This document shows, piece by piece, positions 1 through 6,384 of a stretch of DNA of 6,513 bases (positions within the stretch are counted from its first letter, which is position 1; each line of letters opens with the position of its first letter). This stretch comes from Thermodesulfobacteriota bacterium (GTDB lineage: Bacteria; Desulfobacterota; BSN033; UBA1163): contig JASEIE010000139.1 of assembly GCA_030024065.1 (NCBI GenBank), positions 1-6,513 of the forward strand. The letters are read 5' to 3'. The translations under genes and the position numbers were made by a program. The notes under the pieces were generated by a model that worked only from the letters and a program-made list of their open reading frames with translations, ran no database searches and was not told where the DNA came from.

Positions 1-1169
1 GGGTTGACTTTAAAGGCGCCTCCCTCTATGACCGGGGAGGATACCGGACTCCACTTGGCCTCGTCCCCGTCGATGTCGAACTATCGAAGAGGATGATGGA
101 GAAATGGAAGGGAATTCAATTCCTTCCGGAGGCACATGCCCAGGAGCATTCATTAGAGGTTCAGATTCCTTTCCTCCAGGTCGTTTTGAAATCATTTAAA
201 CTCGTTCCCATCGTAATGGAGCCTTACTGGAGCTGGGAGACCTGTCATTCCCTGGCCTCAGCGATTGCAGAGACAGTGAAGGGGAAGAATATTTTACTGA
301 TTGCCAGTTCAGACCTGTCCCATTTTCATTCCTACGAGAAAGCCGTTGAAATGGATAAGATCGTCCTCGGACATCTTGAACGGTTTGATCCGGAGGGATT
401 GAATCGTGATTTAAAGAAGGGCCGATGCGAAGCCTGCGGCGGAGGGCCTGTCATCACGATGATGCTGGCGGCAAAGGCATTAGGAGCAACCCGGGGAAAG
501 GTTCTCAAGTATCTCAACTCCGGGGATGTGACAGGCGATCGAAACCGTGTGGTGGGATACGGGGCTGCCCTCTTTTATAAGGCAGCAGGAGGAGAAGGGA
601 AGATGAAGGGAGATAAGAGAGTGGGTGTTGATCTGGGGTTAAACGAAGGGGAGAAGAAGACACTCCATCAGATTGCAAAGACAGTGATCGAGAATAAGGC
701 AAAAGGCAAGCCCGTCCCTGAATTTAAGATAGACTCACCGACTTTAAGAGAGAACCGGGGAGCCTTTGTCTCCCTCCATAAAAAAGGTCAGTTGAGGGGA
801 TGCATCGGATATATCGAGGGACGTGGACCCCTTCATCAGACGATCGAAGAGATGGCCGAAGCAGCCGCCTTCCGGGATCCCCGCTTTACGCCGGTGACGG
901 AGAAGGAGCTTCATGACCTTGAGATTGAGATATCTGTTTTGACACCCCTTAAGAAGATAACCGATGTTGGAGAGATCGAAGTTGGAAGGCACGGGATCTA
1001 TATCAAGAAGGGACGGTTCTCCGGCCTTCTTCTTCCGCAGGTTGCTACGGAGTACGGATGGGATCGGAAGACCTTCTTGGAGCATACCTGCCAGAAGGCA
1101 GGCCTTCCCTCCAGCGCCTGGAAAGATAAGGATGCGGAGATCTACATCTTCTCTGCGGATATCTTTTGA
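1..1169 (+). CDS. MEMO-AMMECR1 fusion protein (AmmeMemoRadiSam system proteins B and A), 5'-truncated
   Basis: The reading frame is open from the window edge (first whole codon at base 3) to TGA at 1167-1169, giving 388 visible residues; the true start lies upstream. Residues 1 to about 193 are the C-terminal part of a MEMO domain (LigB-like dioxygenase fold). They show AHAQEHSLEVQ with metal-site-type histidines at 45 and 49, SSDLSH with His107, and CEACGGGP with Cys145 matching the conserved MEMO cysteine. The first MEMO histidine motif and roughly 100 residues are missing off the edge. Residues about 208-388 are an AMMECR1 domain with RGAFVSL, the LRGCIG signature at 264-269, and LLLPQVATEYGW near 342. 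The two families, with a radical SAM protein, define the AmmeMemoRadiSam system, whose biochemical role is poorly settled. No signal peptide or membrane segment is visible in this part, so it is probably cytosolic. The radical SAM partner is not in the window. The gene ends tail to tail with the antiporter operon, so a functional link is not implied. Confidence 0.93.
   Translation, partial: VDFKGASLYDRGGYRTPLGLVPVDVELSKRMMEKWKGIQFLPEAHAQEHSLEVQIPFLQVVLKSFKLVPIVMEPYWSWETCHSLASAIAETVKGKNILLIASSDLSHFHSYEKAVEMDKIVLGHLERFDPEGLNRDLKKGRCEACGGGPVITMMLAAKALGATRGKVLKYLNSGDVTGDRNRVVGYGAALFYKAAGGEGKMKGDKRVGVDLGLNEGEKKTLHQIAKTVIENKAKGKPVPEFKIDSPTLRENRGAFVSLHKKGQLRGCIGYIEGRGPLHQTIEEMAEAAAFRDPRFTPVTEKELHDLEIEISVLTPLKKITDVGEIEVGRHGIYIKKGRFSGLLLPQVATEYGWDRKTFLEHTCQKAGLPSSAWKDKDAEIYIFSADIF
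587..594 (+). promoter_or_regulatory. Strong internal Shine-Dalgarno at the MEMO/AMMECR1 junction
   Basis: AGGAGGAG lies 8 nt before an ATG at 603-605 that is in frame with the fusion. The site falls just after the natural end of the MEMO domain (VGYGAALFYK) and just before the AMMECR1 domain. Starting there would give a 188-residue stand-alone AMMECR1 protein, close to that family's usual size. It may be a working internal start or the relic of two once separate genes. The bases also encode Ala-Gly-Gly-Glu linker residues, so chance remains possible. Confidence 0.5.
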
Positions 1170-1229
1170 AGGCCGACTCTTTCCTTCACGGAAAATGGTA
1201 TCCCGAATGGATTGAAGGCGGGCCGGCAT
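1170..1229. other. Intergenic gap between convergent genes
   Basis: Sixty bases separate the TGA of the MEMO-AMMECR1 gene from the TAA of the 617-residue antiporter subunit. The only perfect inverted repeat I see is a weak 5-bp stem with a 5-nt loop (TTTCC at 1180-1184, GGAAA at 1190-1194), without a GC-rich stem or a T-run on either side. No convincing intrinsic terminator is present for either transcript, so termination may depend on Rho or occur further on. Confidence 0.6.
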
Positions 1230-3083
1230 TTAAGGAATGGCGAACAGATATAAAATTAAATAAAGGAACAAAGAAAGAAGGATCAGGATTAAAGAGGCCC
1301 CCAGGGTCAATCCCAGTAGCTCCCCGGGGTATTTTCTCTTCTCTTCCTCCAGTGCTCGTTCGCATACATCTGTGCACCCCGATTTTGCCAGACGCCTTTT
1401 ACCCGCCAAGACCATCTCTTTTTTCTTTATCTCAAAGGCCAGCGCAGGATTTTTGCTGAACCAGATAACAAACCCTGCAATATCCAAGACAATCCGGTCC
1501 AGAAAATTGGCAAAAGCCATCAACGGTTTCTCGCAAAACCATATAATTCTCTCCCCAGCTTTTCGATAGAACCAATCCGTATCGAGCGTAATAGTGGGCT
1601 TACCATGAAGCATTCCCCTAAATAGCCAGAATGCTACAAATGTGAATAGGAGGAGTTGAGACATTGTAATCACATGGGCAGATGTATAGGGTTCATAGTG
1701 GACTGGGAAGGGGAGCAAGTCATAAAGTATTTTTGGATATACACCGAAAAGAAGGCATAAAAATGCAGTGATGCCCATTGCAGCGAGCATATTCTTGGGC
1801 GGCTCCTTTGTATCGCATACGGGCTTCTCCTTTGCAAACCAGATGCCCCGGGGAAGTTTTAGACCAACAGAAAGGAAAGTCCCTATGGAAGCACCTTCGA
1901 GCATCAACCATATGATTGGCAGATGCCACATCGCAGAGGCTTGGACAACCATCGTCTTGCTCACAAATCCATTGAATAAAGGGAATCCTGAGATCGAATA
2001 GGCTCCCACCATATAGAGATGGAAAGTAATGGGCATATACCTATAGATTCCCCCTAATTCGGTGAGTTTGCTCCTTCCCGTCACCTCAAGGACGGCGCCA
2101 GCGCCCATAAAAAGGAGGGCCTTATAGAGAATGTGGGAAAAGGCGTGGGCCACGGCGCCATTGATCGCCATTTCTCCAGCAGGCGTGCCAACGACCCCCA
2201 TGCCCACCCCGCAGACCATGTAACCTACCTGGGAAATGATGTGGTAGGCTAATAGCCTCCGGATATCATTTTCAAGCACTGCGAATACCACACCATATAC
2301 CGCCATAATCGCACCTAACCATATGAGGAGTTCTGCGCCCGGGAAACCCCTGAGCAGCACATAGATCGCACTCTTTGTGGTAAAGGCGGTTAAGAACACT
2401 GCTCCAGTAACCGTTGCTTCGGGATAAGCATCCGGCAACCATGCATGCAAGGGAGGAACGGCGGCATTGATGATAAAGGCGAGGAGGATCAGGTAAGAGG
2501 ACAGATTCGTCCAATTCAGCCCTGCTCCCCACTGAAAGGTTTCAAAAGCAATCGAACCCGTGGTTTGGACATGCAAGAAAATCCCTCCCAGCAAACAGGC
2601 CCCACCGAAAAAGTGAACGAGAATATATCGCAGGCCGGCCCCGAAGGATGCTTTGGTCTTCCGGTACCAGATGAGGAAGAGAGCGGACCAGGCCATGATT
2701 TCCCAGAAGAAGAACAGGGTGAGAAGGTCGCCTGAAAAAACAACCCCCAGGGCGCTTCCGACATAAAGATACGCTACGATATGTTGCCCATCCTCTTTGA
2801 CATGTAATGCGAAAAGCATCATGCAAAAGGATGCGATAACAAAAACATAGGCGAAGACAGTGCTTAAGGGGTCAATCCTGCCCAGAACGAGATCGTAGCC
2901 TAAGAAAGAGAGAGACCAGGTTTTCCCTTCTAAGAGAAATACCCCCTTCGATATCAACAGGAGGTTGATGAACGCCAGGGCAGGGATGAAGAGGAGGTAG
3001 ACCTTCTTGAGCGTCCCCCTGAAGAAGGGAATCAAAGCGGATCCAAGGATGTAGATCAGGCCGGGATGGAACCAATCAATCAT
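1230..3083 (-). CDS. Proton-conducting antiporter subunit, MrpD/NuoL superfamily, with long C-terminal extension
   Basis: 617 residues, about 14 predicted membrane helices, of the complex I/Mrp antiporter-subunit superfamily. It should move protons or cations through the inner membrane as part of a multi-subunit complex. Family marks are SGDLLTLFFFWEIMAW with the channel glutamate at 128, PPLHAWLPDAYPEAT at 210-224, Lys237 in the next helix (FTTKSA), SHILYKALLF with Lys321, and FVSK with Lys376. The lysine usual in the helix before HAWLP is Asn206. After about residue 500 (TLDTDWFYRKAG) there are about 90 mostly amphipathic or charged residues, including Cys570 and Cys574, then a last hydrophobic helix at about 589-614. 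This layout recalls the lateral helix and anchor of NuoL, by inference only. ATG at 3083 overlaps the previous stop by 4 nt (ATGA), with AGGAG 9 nt upstream. It is the last gene of the operon seen here. Na+/H+ antiporter subunit D is the likely database name; ion specificity cannot be read from the sequence. Confidence 0.9.
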   Translation of the reverse strand: MIDWFHPGLIYILGSALIPFFRGTLKKVYLLFIPALAFINLLLISKGVFLLEGKTWSLSFLGYDLVLGRIDPLSTVFAYVFVIASFCMMLFALHVKEDGQHIVAYLYVGSALGVVFSGDLLTLFFFWEIMAWSALFLIWYRKTKASFGAGLRYILVHFFGGACLLGGIFLHVQTTGSIAFETFQWGAGLNWTNLSSYLILLAFIINAAVPPLHAWLPDAYPEATVTGAVFLTAFTTKSAIYVLLRGFPGAELLIWLGAIMAVYGVVFAVLENDIRRLLAYHIISQVGYMVCGVGMGVVGTPAGEMAINGAVAHAFSHILYKALLFMGAGAVLEVTGRSKLTELGGIYRYMPITFHLYMVGAYSISGFPLFNGFVSKTMVVQASAMWHLPIIWLMLEGASIGTFLSVGLKLPRGIWFAKEKPVCDTKEPPKNMLAAMGITAFLCLLFGVYPKILYDLLPFPVHYEPYTSAHVITMSQLLLFTFVAFWLFRGMLHGKPTITLDTDWFYRKAGERIIWFCEKPLMAFANFLDRIVLDIAGFVIWFSKNPALAFEIKKKEMVLAGKRRLAKSGCTDVCERALEEEKRKYPGELLGLTLGASLILILLSLFLYLILYLFAIP

Positions 3084-3340
3084 GAATCTCTGCTCCTGAT
3101 GGTTTCAGGTTTATCATAGTAGTCCTCTTCTTTCTGGAGCCAGCGATGTCCCAAGGCCTTTGACCCGAGGATGATCAGAATGCAACCGATAAAACCATAC
3201 AACGCACTGAAAACCGGCAAATTCTCCCAAACAAAGTAATGATGGGGAGACAGATAGAAGTTGACCCCAAAGCCAGCGAGAATGCTCAAAAAAAGGGATA
3301 TATAAAGTATTCGAAACAGGTGTTTCATCGTTCCTTTCAT
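3080..3340 (-). CDS. Small two-helix membrane protein of the antiporter operon, function unknown
   Basis: 86 residues. I do not recognise a named family, though it looks like a conserved small subunit rather than a chance frame. Residues 8-29 form one membrane helix. A short polar link follows with SPHHYFVWENLP at 31-42, then a second helix at about 43-63 (YGFIGCILIILGSKAL), then a charged tail with HRWLQKEEDYYD. The aromatic and histidine-rich link and the Gly-Phe-Ile-Gly-Cys stretch look like constrained packing positions. It starts 9 nt after the 498-residue gene and ends with an ATGA overlap into the 617-residue gene, so it is made together with the antiporter subunits and is probably an accessory subunit or assembly factor (inference). 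ATG at 3340 is chosen because GAGG lies 5 nt upstream; the ATG at 3328 (fifth residue) is an alternative, with its AAAGGA only 3 nt away. Confidence 0.82.
   Translation of the reverse strand: MKGTMKHLFRILYISLFLSILAGFGVNFYLSPHHYFVWENLPVFSALYGFIGCILIILGSKALGHRWLQKEEDYYDKPETIRSRDS
3093..3097 (-). promoter_or_regulatory. Ribosome binding site of the 617-residue subunit
   Basis: AGGAG on the minus strand, 9 nt before the ATG at 3083, lies inside the last codons of the 86-residue gene. It fixes the start at the ATGA overlap and suggests that translation is both coupled and directly initiated. Confidence 0.65.
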
Positions 3341-3344
3341 ATTT

Positions 3345-3350
3345 TCCTCT
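3345..3350 (-). promoter_or_regulatory. Ribosome binding site of the 86-residue protein
   Basis: AGAGGA on the minus strand shares its first base with the TGA stop of the preceding gene (3352-3350). Its GAGG core is 5 nt from the ATG at 3340, which supports that start over the second ATG at 3328. Confidence 0.6.
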
Positions 3351-4846
3351 CAATGGCTTAAGGCGAGGTTCGCCATATGGAGCAAGGCCTCCGAAACAGG
3401 GTTTGGAAAATAGATGATGATCGAAAAAAGAGCGGTGATGCTCAGCGGGATAATCATGAATAATGGGGCTTCCTTGATCTTCTTACTTCCCTTCCAATTC
3501 GAATCCGTCCCCTTCGCATTTCCGAAGAATGCCGTATAGACAATCGGGAAGAAATAGACGACGTCTAAAAGGGAGCTAATGAGGAGTACAGCCAGGAAGA
3601 TAAGATTGCCGTTTTGTAAGGTCCCTAATCCCAGGAACCATTTGCTGATAAATCCGGCCGTGGCCGGTATTCCAGACATTCCAAAGGCCCCGATGGTGAA
3701 TGCAGACATTGTCACCGGCATGGTTCGTCCAATCCCCGCCATCTCGCTGATATTCTTCTTTCCTGAGGCGACCAGAATTGAGCCTGCGCAGAGAAAGAGG
3801 GTGATCTTCATAAGTCCATGAAGGGGGATGTGAAGCATCGCTCCGGTGATGCCCATGGGGCTCAATAGCGCAACGCCGAAGATGATGTAGGAGAGCTGGC
3901 TGATCGTGGAATAGGCTAGCCTCTTTTTCAAATTGTCTTGAGCAAGCGCAAAGAGAGAAGCGCCGATCATCGTCACAGCGGCGAACGAAGCGAGCATCAC
4001 CCCTAACCCGAGTTCCCCTATGGTGTCAACTCCATACACATAGCACACGATCCTGACAATTCCGAAAACACCGGCCTTGACGACCGCAACCGCATGCAAC
4101 AGGGCGCTGACCGGGGTGGGAGCGACCATGGCCGTGGGGAGCCAGGAATGGCAAGGGATGTAAGCGGCCTTCATAAATCCCAGGAGAAAAAGAAGGAAGA
4201 CGATCATCAAGAAAGGCCGGGAGGCGGAAGCCAGCGTTAAATGACCTCCGGGGTTGAAGTCGGTCGTTCCCGTTATGGAATAGTCTAAGGCGATGGCAGC
4301 CAGCAAAAACACGCCTGAGGTCAGCAGGTAGGCAAGGTACTTCCGGCCCGCAAAGAGGGCTTCGGGCGATTCCTCGTGAGCCACCAGGGGATAGGTGGAG
4401 AGGGTCAAGATTTCGTAGAAGATATATAGTGTGATCAAATTGGCAGAGAGGGCAACGCCGACTGCACCGAAGATCGCCAGGGCAAAGCAGAAGTAATATC
4501 TCGTTTGAGCGTGCTCTTGCAGGGCTCTCATATAACCTATGGAAAAGATGGACACCAGGATCCAGAGGAAGGAAGAGGTCATGGCGAACATGAGGCCGAA
4601 GGCGTCCACCTTAAATCCAAAATTGACCCCTGGAAGCATCCCGGTCAAGAGGGTATACTCAATTATCTGTTCCCGTAAGATCATGGGCGCCATGGAGAGA
4701 ATGACGACGAACTGGAGCAGGCTTGCGATCAAGGTCCAGCTTTCCCTTAAATTCGGTCGCCTGTTGGAGAGCAGGATGAGGACGGCCGCAGCCGCAGGGC
4801 ATGCGAGAGCCAATACGGGTCTCAGGGATTCCACAGTTCCTGTCAT
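3350..4846 (-). CDS. Proton-conducting antiporter subunit of the NuoL/MrpD superfamily (monovalent cation/H+ antiporter type)
   Basis: 498 residues, about 14 membrane helices, an integral inner-membrane subunit that should carry protons or exchange them for cations. It has the fullest set of channel residues of the three paralogues: Glu145 (LYIFYEILTLSTYPL), Lys226 (GFMKAAYIPCHSWLP), Lys257 (HAVAVVKAG), Lys347 (GLMKITLFL) and Lys402 (GFISKW). MVAPTPVSALLHA at 240-251 is typical of the NuoL side of the family. HEESPEAL at 157-164 is a charged loop that I associate with antiporter D-like proteins. The length is usual for NuoM or MrpD and short for NuoL or MrpA, which carry extra C-terminal helices. 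ATG at 4846 overlaps the stop of the 509-residue gene by 4 nt (ATGA), with a moderate AGGT site 8 nt upstream, so coupled translation is likely. Membership of the superfamily is sure. Whether it acts as an MrpA-like, MrpD-like or complex-I-like channel is not. Confidence 0.92.
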   Translation of the reverse strand: MTGTVESLRPVLALACPAAAAVLILLSNRRPNLRESWTLIASLLQFVVILSMAPMILREQIIEYTLLTGMLPGVNFGFKVDAFGLMFAMTSSFLWILVSIFSIGYMRALQEHAQTRYYFCFALAIFGAVGVALSANLITLYIFYEILTLSTYPLVAHEESPEALFAGRKYLAYLLTSGVFLLAAIALDYSITGTTDFNPGGHLTLASASRPFLMIVFLLFLLGFMKAAYIPCHSWLPTAMVAPTPVSALLHAVAVVKAGVFGIVRIVCYVYGVDTIGELGLGVMLASFAAVTMIGASLFALAQDNLKKRLAYSTISQLSYIIFGVALLSPMGITGAMLHIPLHGLMKITLFLCAGSILVASGKKNISEMAGIGRTMPVTMSAFTIGAFGMSGIPATAGFISKWFLGLGTLQNGNLIFLAVLLISSLLDVVYFFPIVYTAFFGNAKGTDSNWKGSKKIKEAPLFMIIPLSITALFSIIIYFPNPVSEALLHMANLALSH

Positions 4847-6372
4847 GGGATCTTACCTAACCCAAACATGAGATTCACCTGATCGAGCATCGGGATCGGA
4901 ACCTGGGCCAGCCACAAGACGCCCATCACGATGCAAAGAGAGGACAAGAGGAGGATGGGGATCAACATGCCAGGTGGGATTTCCTCTCTCGTCCCATGAA
5001 GGCTGTGAGAGTGGTGTCCGTCTCCTTCTTGTTTCATGTACATCGTTTCAATGACCCGCCAGAAATAAACCAGGTTCAAGAGGGAGCTGATCAGCAGCAC
5101 AGCGACAAAGAAAAAGTTTCTTGTCTCGATGGAGGCCAAGATGATGTAGAGTTTTGAGGCGAATCCCACACTGGGCGGTATCCCGATCATTGAGATCGCT
5201 GCGAGCACGAAAGCGGCACACGTATAAGGCATCTTTCTCGCCAATCCCCGAAACTCGGTGATGTGCCACAAATCCGCCTTATAGATGAATGCTCCCGCCG
5301 CCAGAAACAGGCAACCTTTCATCAGGGCGTGATTGACGATATGCATCAGGGCCGGATTGAGTCCCCCCCATGGAGATTCCACTGCTGACATGGAAAGACC
5401 CACCGCGAGCATGATATAGCCCATATTGGCGACGCTCGAATAGGCGAGCATCCGCTTCAGATTGACCTGAGTGATGGCCATCACAGACCCCATGATGATC
5501 GCCGCGACAGCGACCCAGCAGAGGATATCAAAGACAGGCAGGAGCTTGAGGAACGGCACGGTGAATACGGAAAAAGCGACGCGGATAAAAGCATAGGTGG
5601 CAACCTCGATGATGATGCCGGAGAGCATGGCGCTGATTTCTGCGGGCGCAAAGGCATGGGCATCCGGAAGCCAGGTATGAAAAGGGAAAAGGGCCATTTT
5701 GATGCTCAATCCCACAACGAAGAAGACAAAGGCCGCTTTCACCACCTTGTTTCCATAGAAGGGGGGCAGCAGAATGGAAAGGTCGTGGATATTGAGGGAA
5801 CCCGTTATGGAGTAGAGAAACCCTATCCCCAGTAGGAAGAAACAGGTGCCGACGGATCCCAGGATCAGGTAGGTGAAGCTCGCCTTCAGGGCGATCTTTC
5901 CCCTTGCGGCAATCAGGGCATAGGCGGAGATGGAGAAGATTTCGATGAAGACAAACATATTAAATATATCGCCGGTCATCGTCACGCCGCAGAGCCCTGC
6001 GATGAGGAGTTGAAAGAGGGTGTAAAAGGAGGCCCTCTTTTCAGGCAGCTCATGCTCGATGTTGCTCTTGGAATAAATGGCACAGACAAACCCCAGAAAG
6101 AGGAGGATGATTAATATGTAGGCGTTTAATGGATCCACCACCAATTCAATCCCCCAGGGTGGTTTCCATCCTCCCAGCCAGTAATGGAGAGGGCCATGAT
6201 CAAGCACGTGGGTGAGGATTAAGACGGACATGATGAACTGGGCCATCAGAGTCAGGATCGTGATGAAGACGCAGGATTTCTTATTGAACCATCCAACAAT
6301 GAGAATGGTAAACGCGGAAAACAGGGAGATGACAATGGTCAAAATGGGGAGATGTTCAACAAGACCTATCAT
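4843..6372 (-). CDS. mrpD: Na+/H+ antiporter subunit D (MrpD/MnhD type)
   Basis: 509 residues, about 14 membrane helices. TGDIFNMFVFIEIFSISAYAL at 133-153, with channel Glu144, is characteristic of MrpD, the proton-path subunit of Mrp-type Na+(K+)/H+ antiporters. Other channel residues are Lys225 (SIKMALFPFHTWLPDAH), Lys352 (HALMKGCLF) and Lys407 (GFASKL). The next-helix lysine of most relatives is replaced by Glu256 (SGIIIEVATYAF), a charge reversal. A loop at about 446-463 before the last helix is rich in histidine (HHSHSLH). The gene follows the MrpC-like gene, the normal mrpC-mrpD order. ATG at 6372 is the only start possible: an in-frame stop, that of the upstream gene, stands five codons back. 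No Shine-Dalgarno is visible, so it may rely on re-initiation. The symbol rests on the TGDIFNMF block and gene order; its two downstream paralogues are related but more divergent. Confidence 0.93.
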   Translation of the reverse strand: MIGLVEHLPILTIVISLFSAFTILIVGWFNKKSCVFITILTLMAQFIMSVLILTHVLDHGPLHYWLGGWKPPWGIELVVDPLNAYILIILLFLGFVCAIYSKSNIEHELPEKRASFYTLFQLLIAGLCGVTMTGDIFNMFVFIEIFSISAYALIAARGKIALKASFTYLILGSVGTCFFLLGIGFLYSITGSLNIHDLSILLPPFYGNKVVKAAFVFFVVGLSIKMALFPFHTWLPDAHAFAPAEISAMLSGIIIEVATYAFIRVAFSVFTVPFLKLLPVFDILCWVAVAAIIMGSVMAITQVNLKRMLAYSSVANMGYIMLAVGLSMSAVESPWGGLNPALMHIVNHALMKGCLFLAAGAFIYKADLWHITEFRGLARKMPYTCAAFVLAAISMIGIPPSVGFASKLYIILASIETRNFFFVAVLLISSLLNLVYFWRVIETMYMKQEGDGHHSHSLHGTREEIPPGMLIPILLLSSLCIVMGVLWLAQVPIPMLDQVNLMFGLGKIP

Positions 6373-6384
6373 GGGATGAAGGAT

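Noticed and set aside
1180..1194. Short inverted repeat TTTCC-TTCAC-GGAAA as a terminator
   Set aside because: The stem has only 5 bp, is AT-rich and has no T-run on either strand.
744..1229. 161-residue open frame on the minus strand, antisense to the AMMECR1 domain
   Set aside because: It mirrors a clearly conserved AMMECR1 coding region and its translation has no recognisable domain. Its start lies just after the antiporter operon stop, but nothing else supports it as a gene.
2445..2826. Several 80-96-residue frames on both strands inside the 617-residue gene
   Set aside because: They are shadows of a strongly conserved antiporter region, with low-complexity Ser/Pro/Glu-rich translations and no start signals.
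3114..3353. 79-residue frame starting with TTG just upstream of the 86-residue gene
   Set aside because: It overlaps the 86-residue gene in another frame and lacks its clean two-helix membrane pattern. The Shine-Dalgarno at 3345-3350 fits the ATG at 3340 and lies downstream of this TTG.
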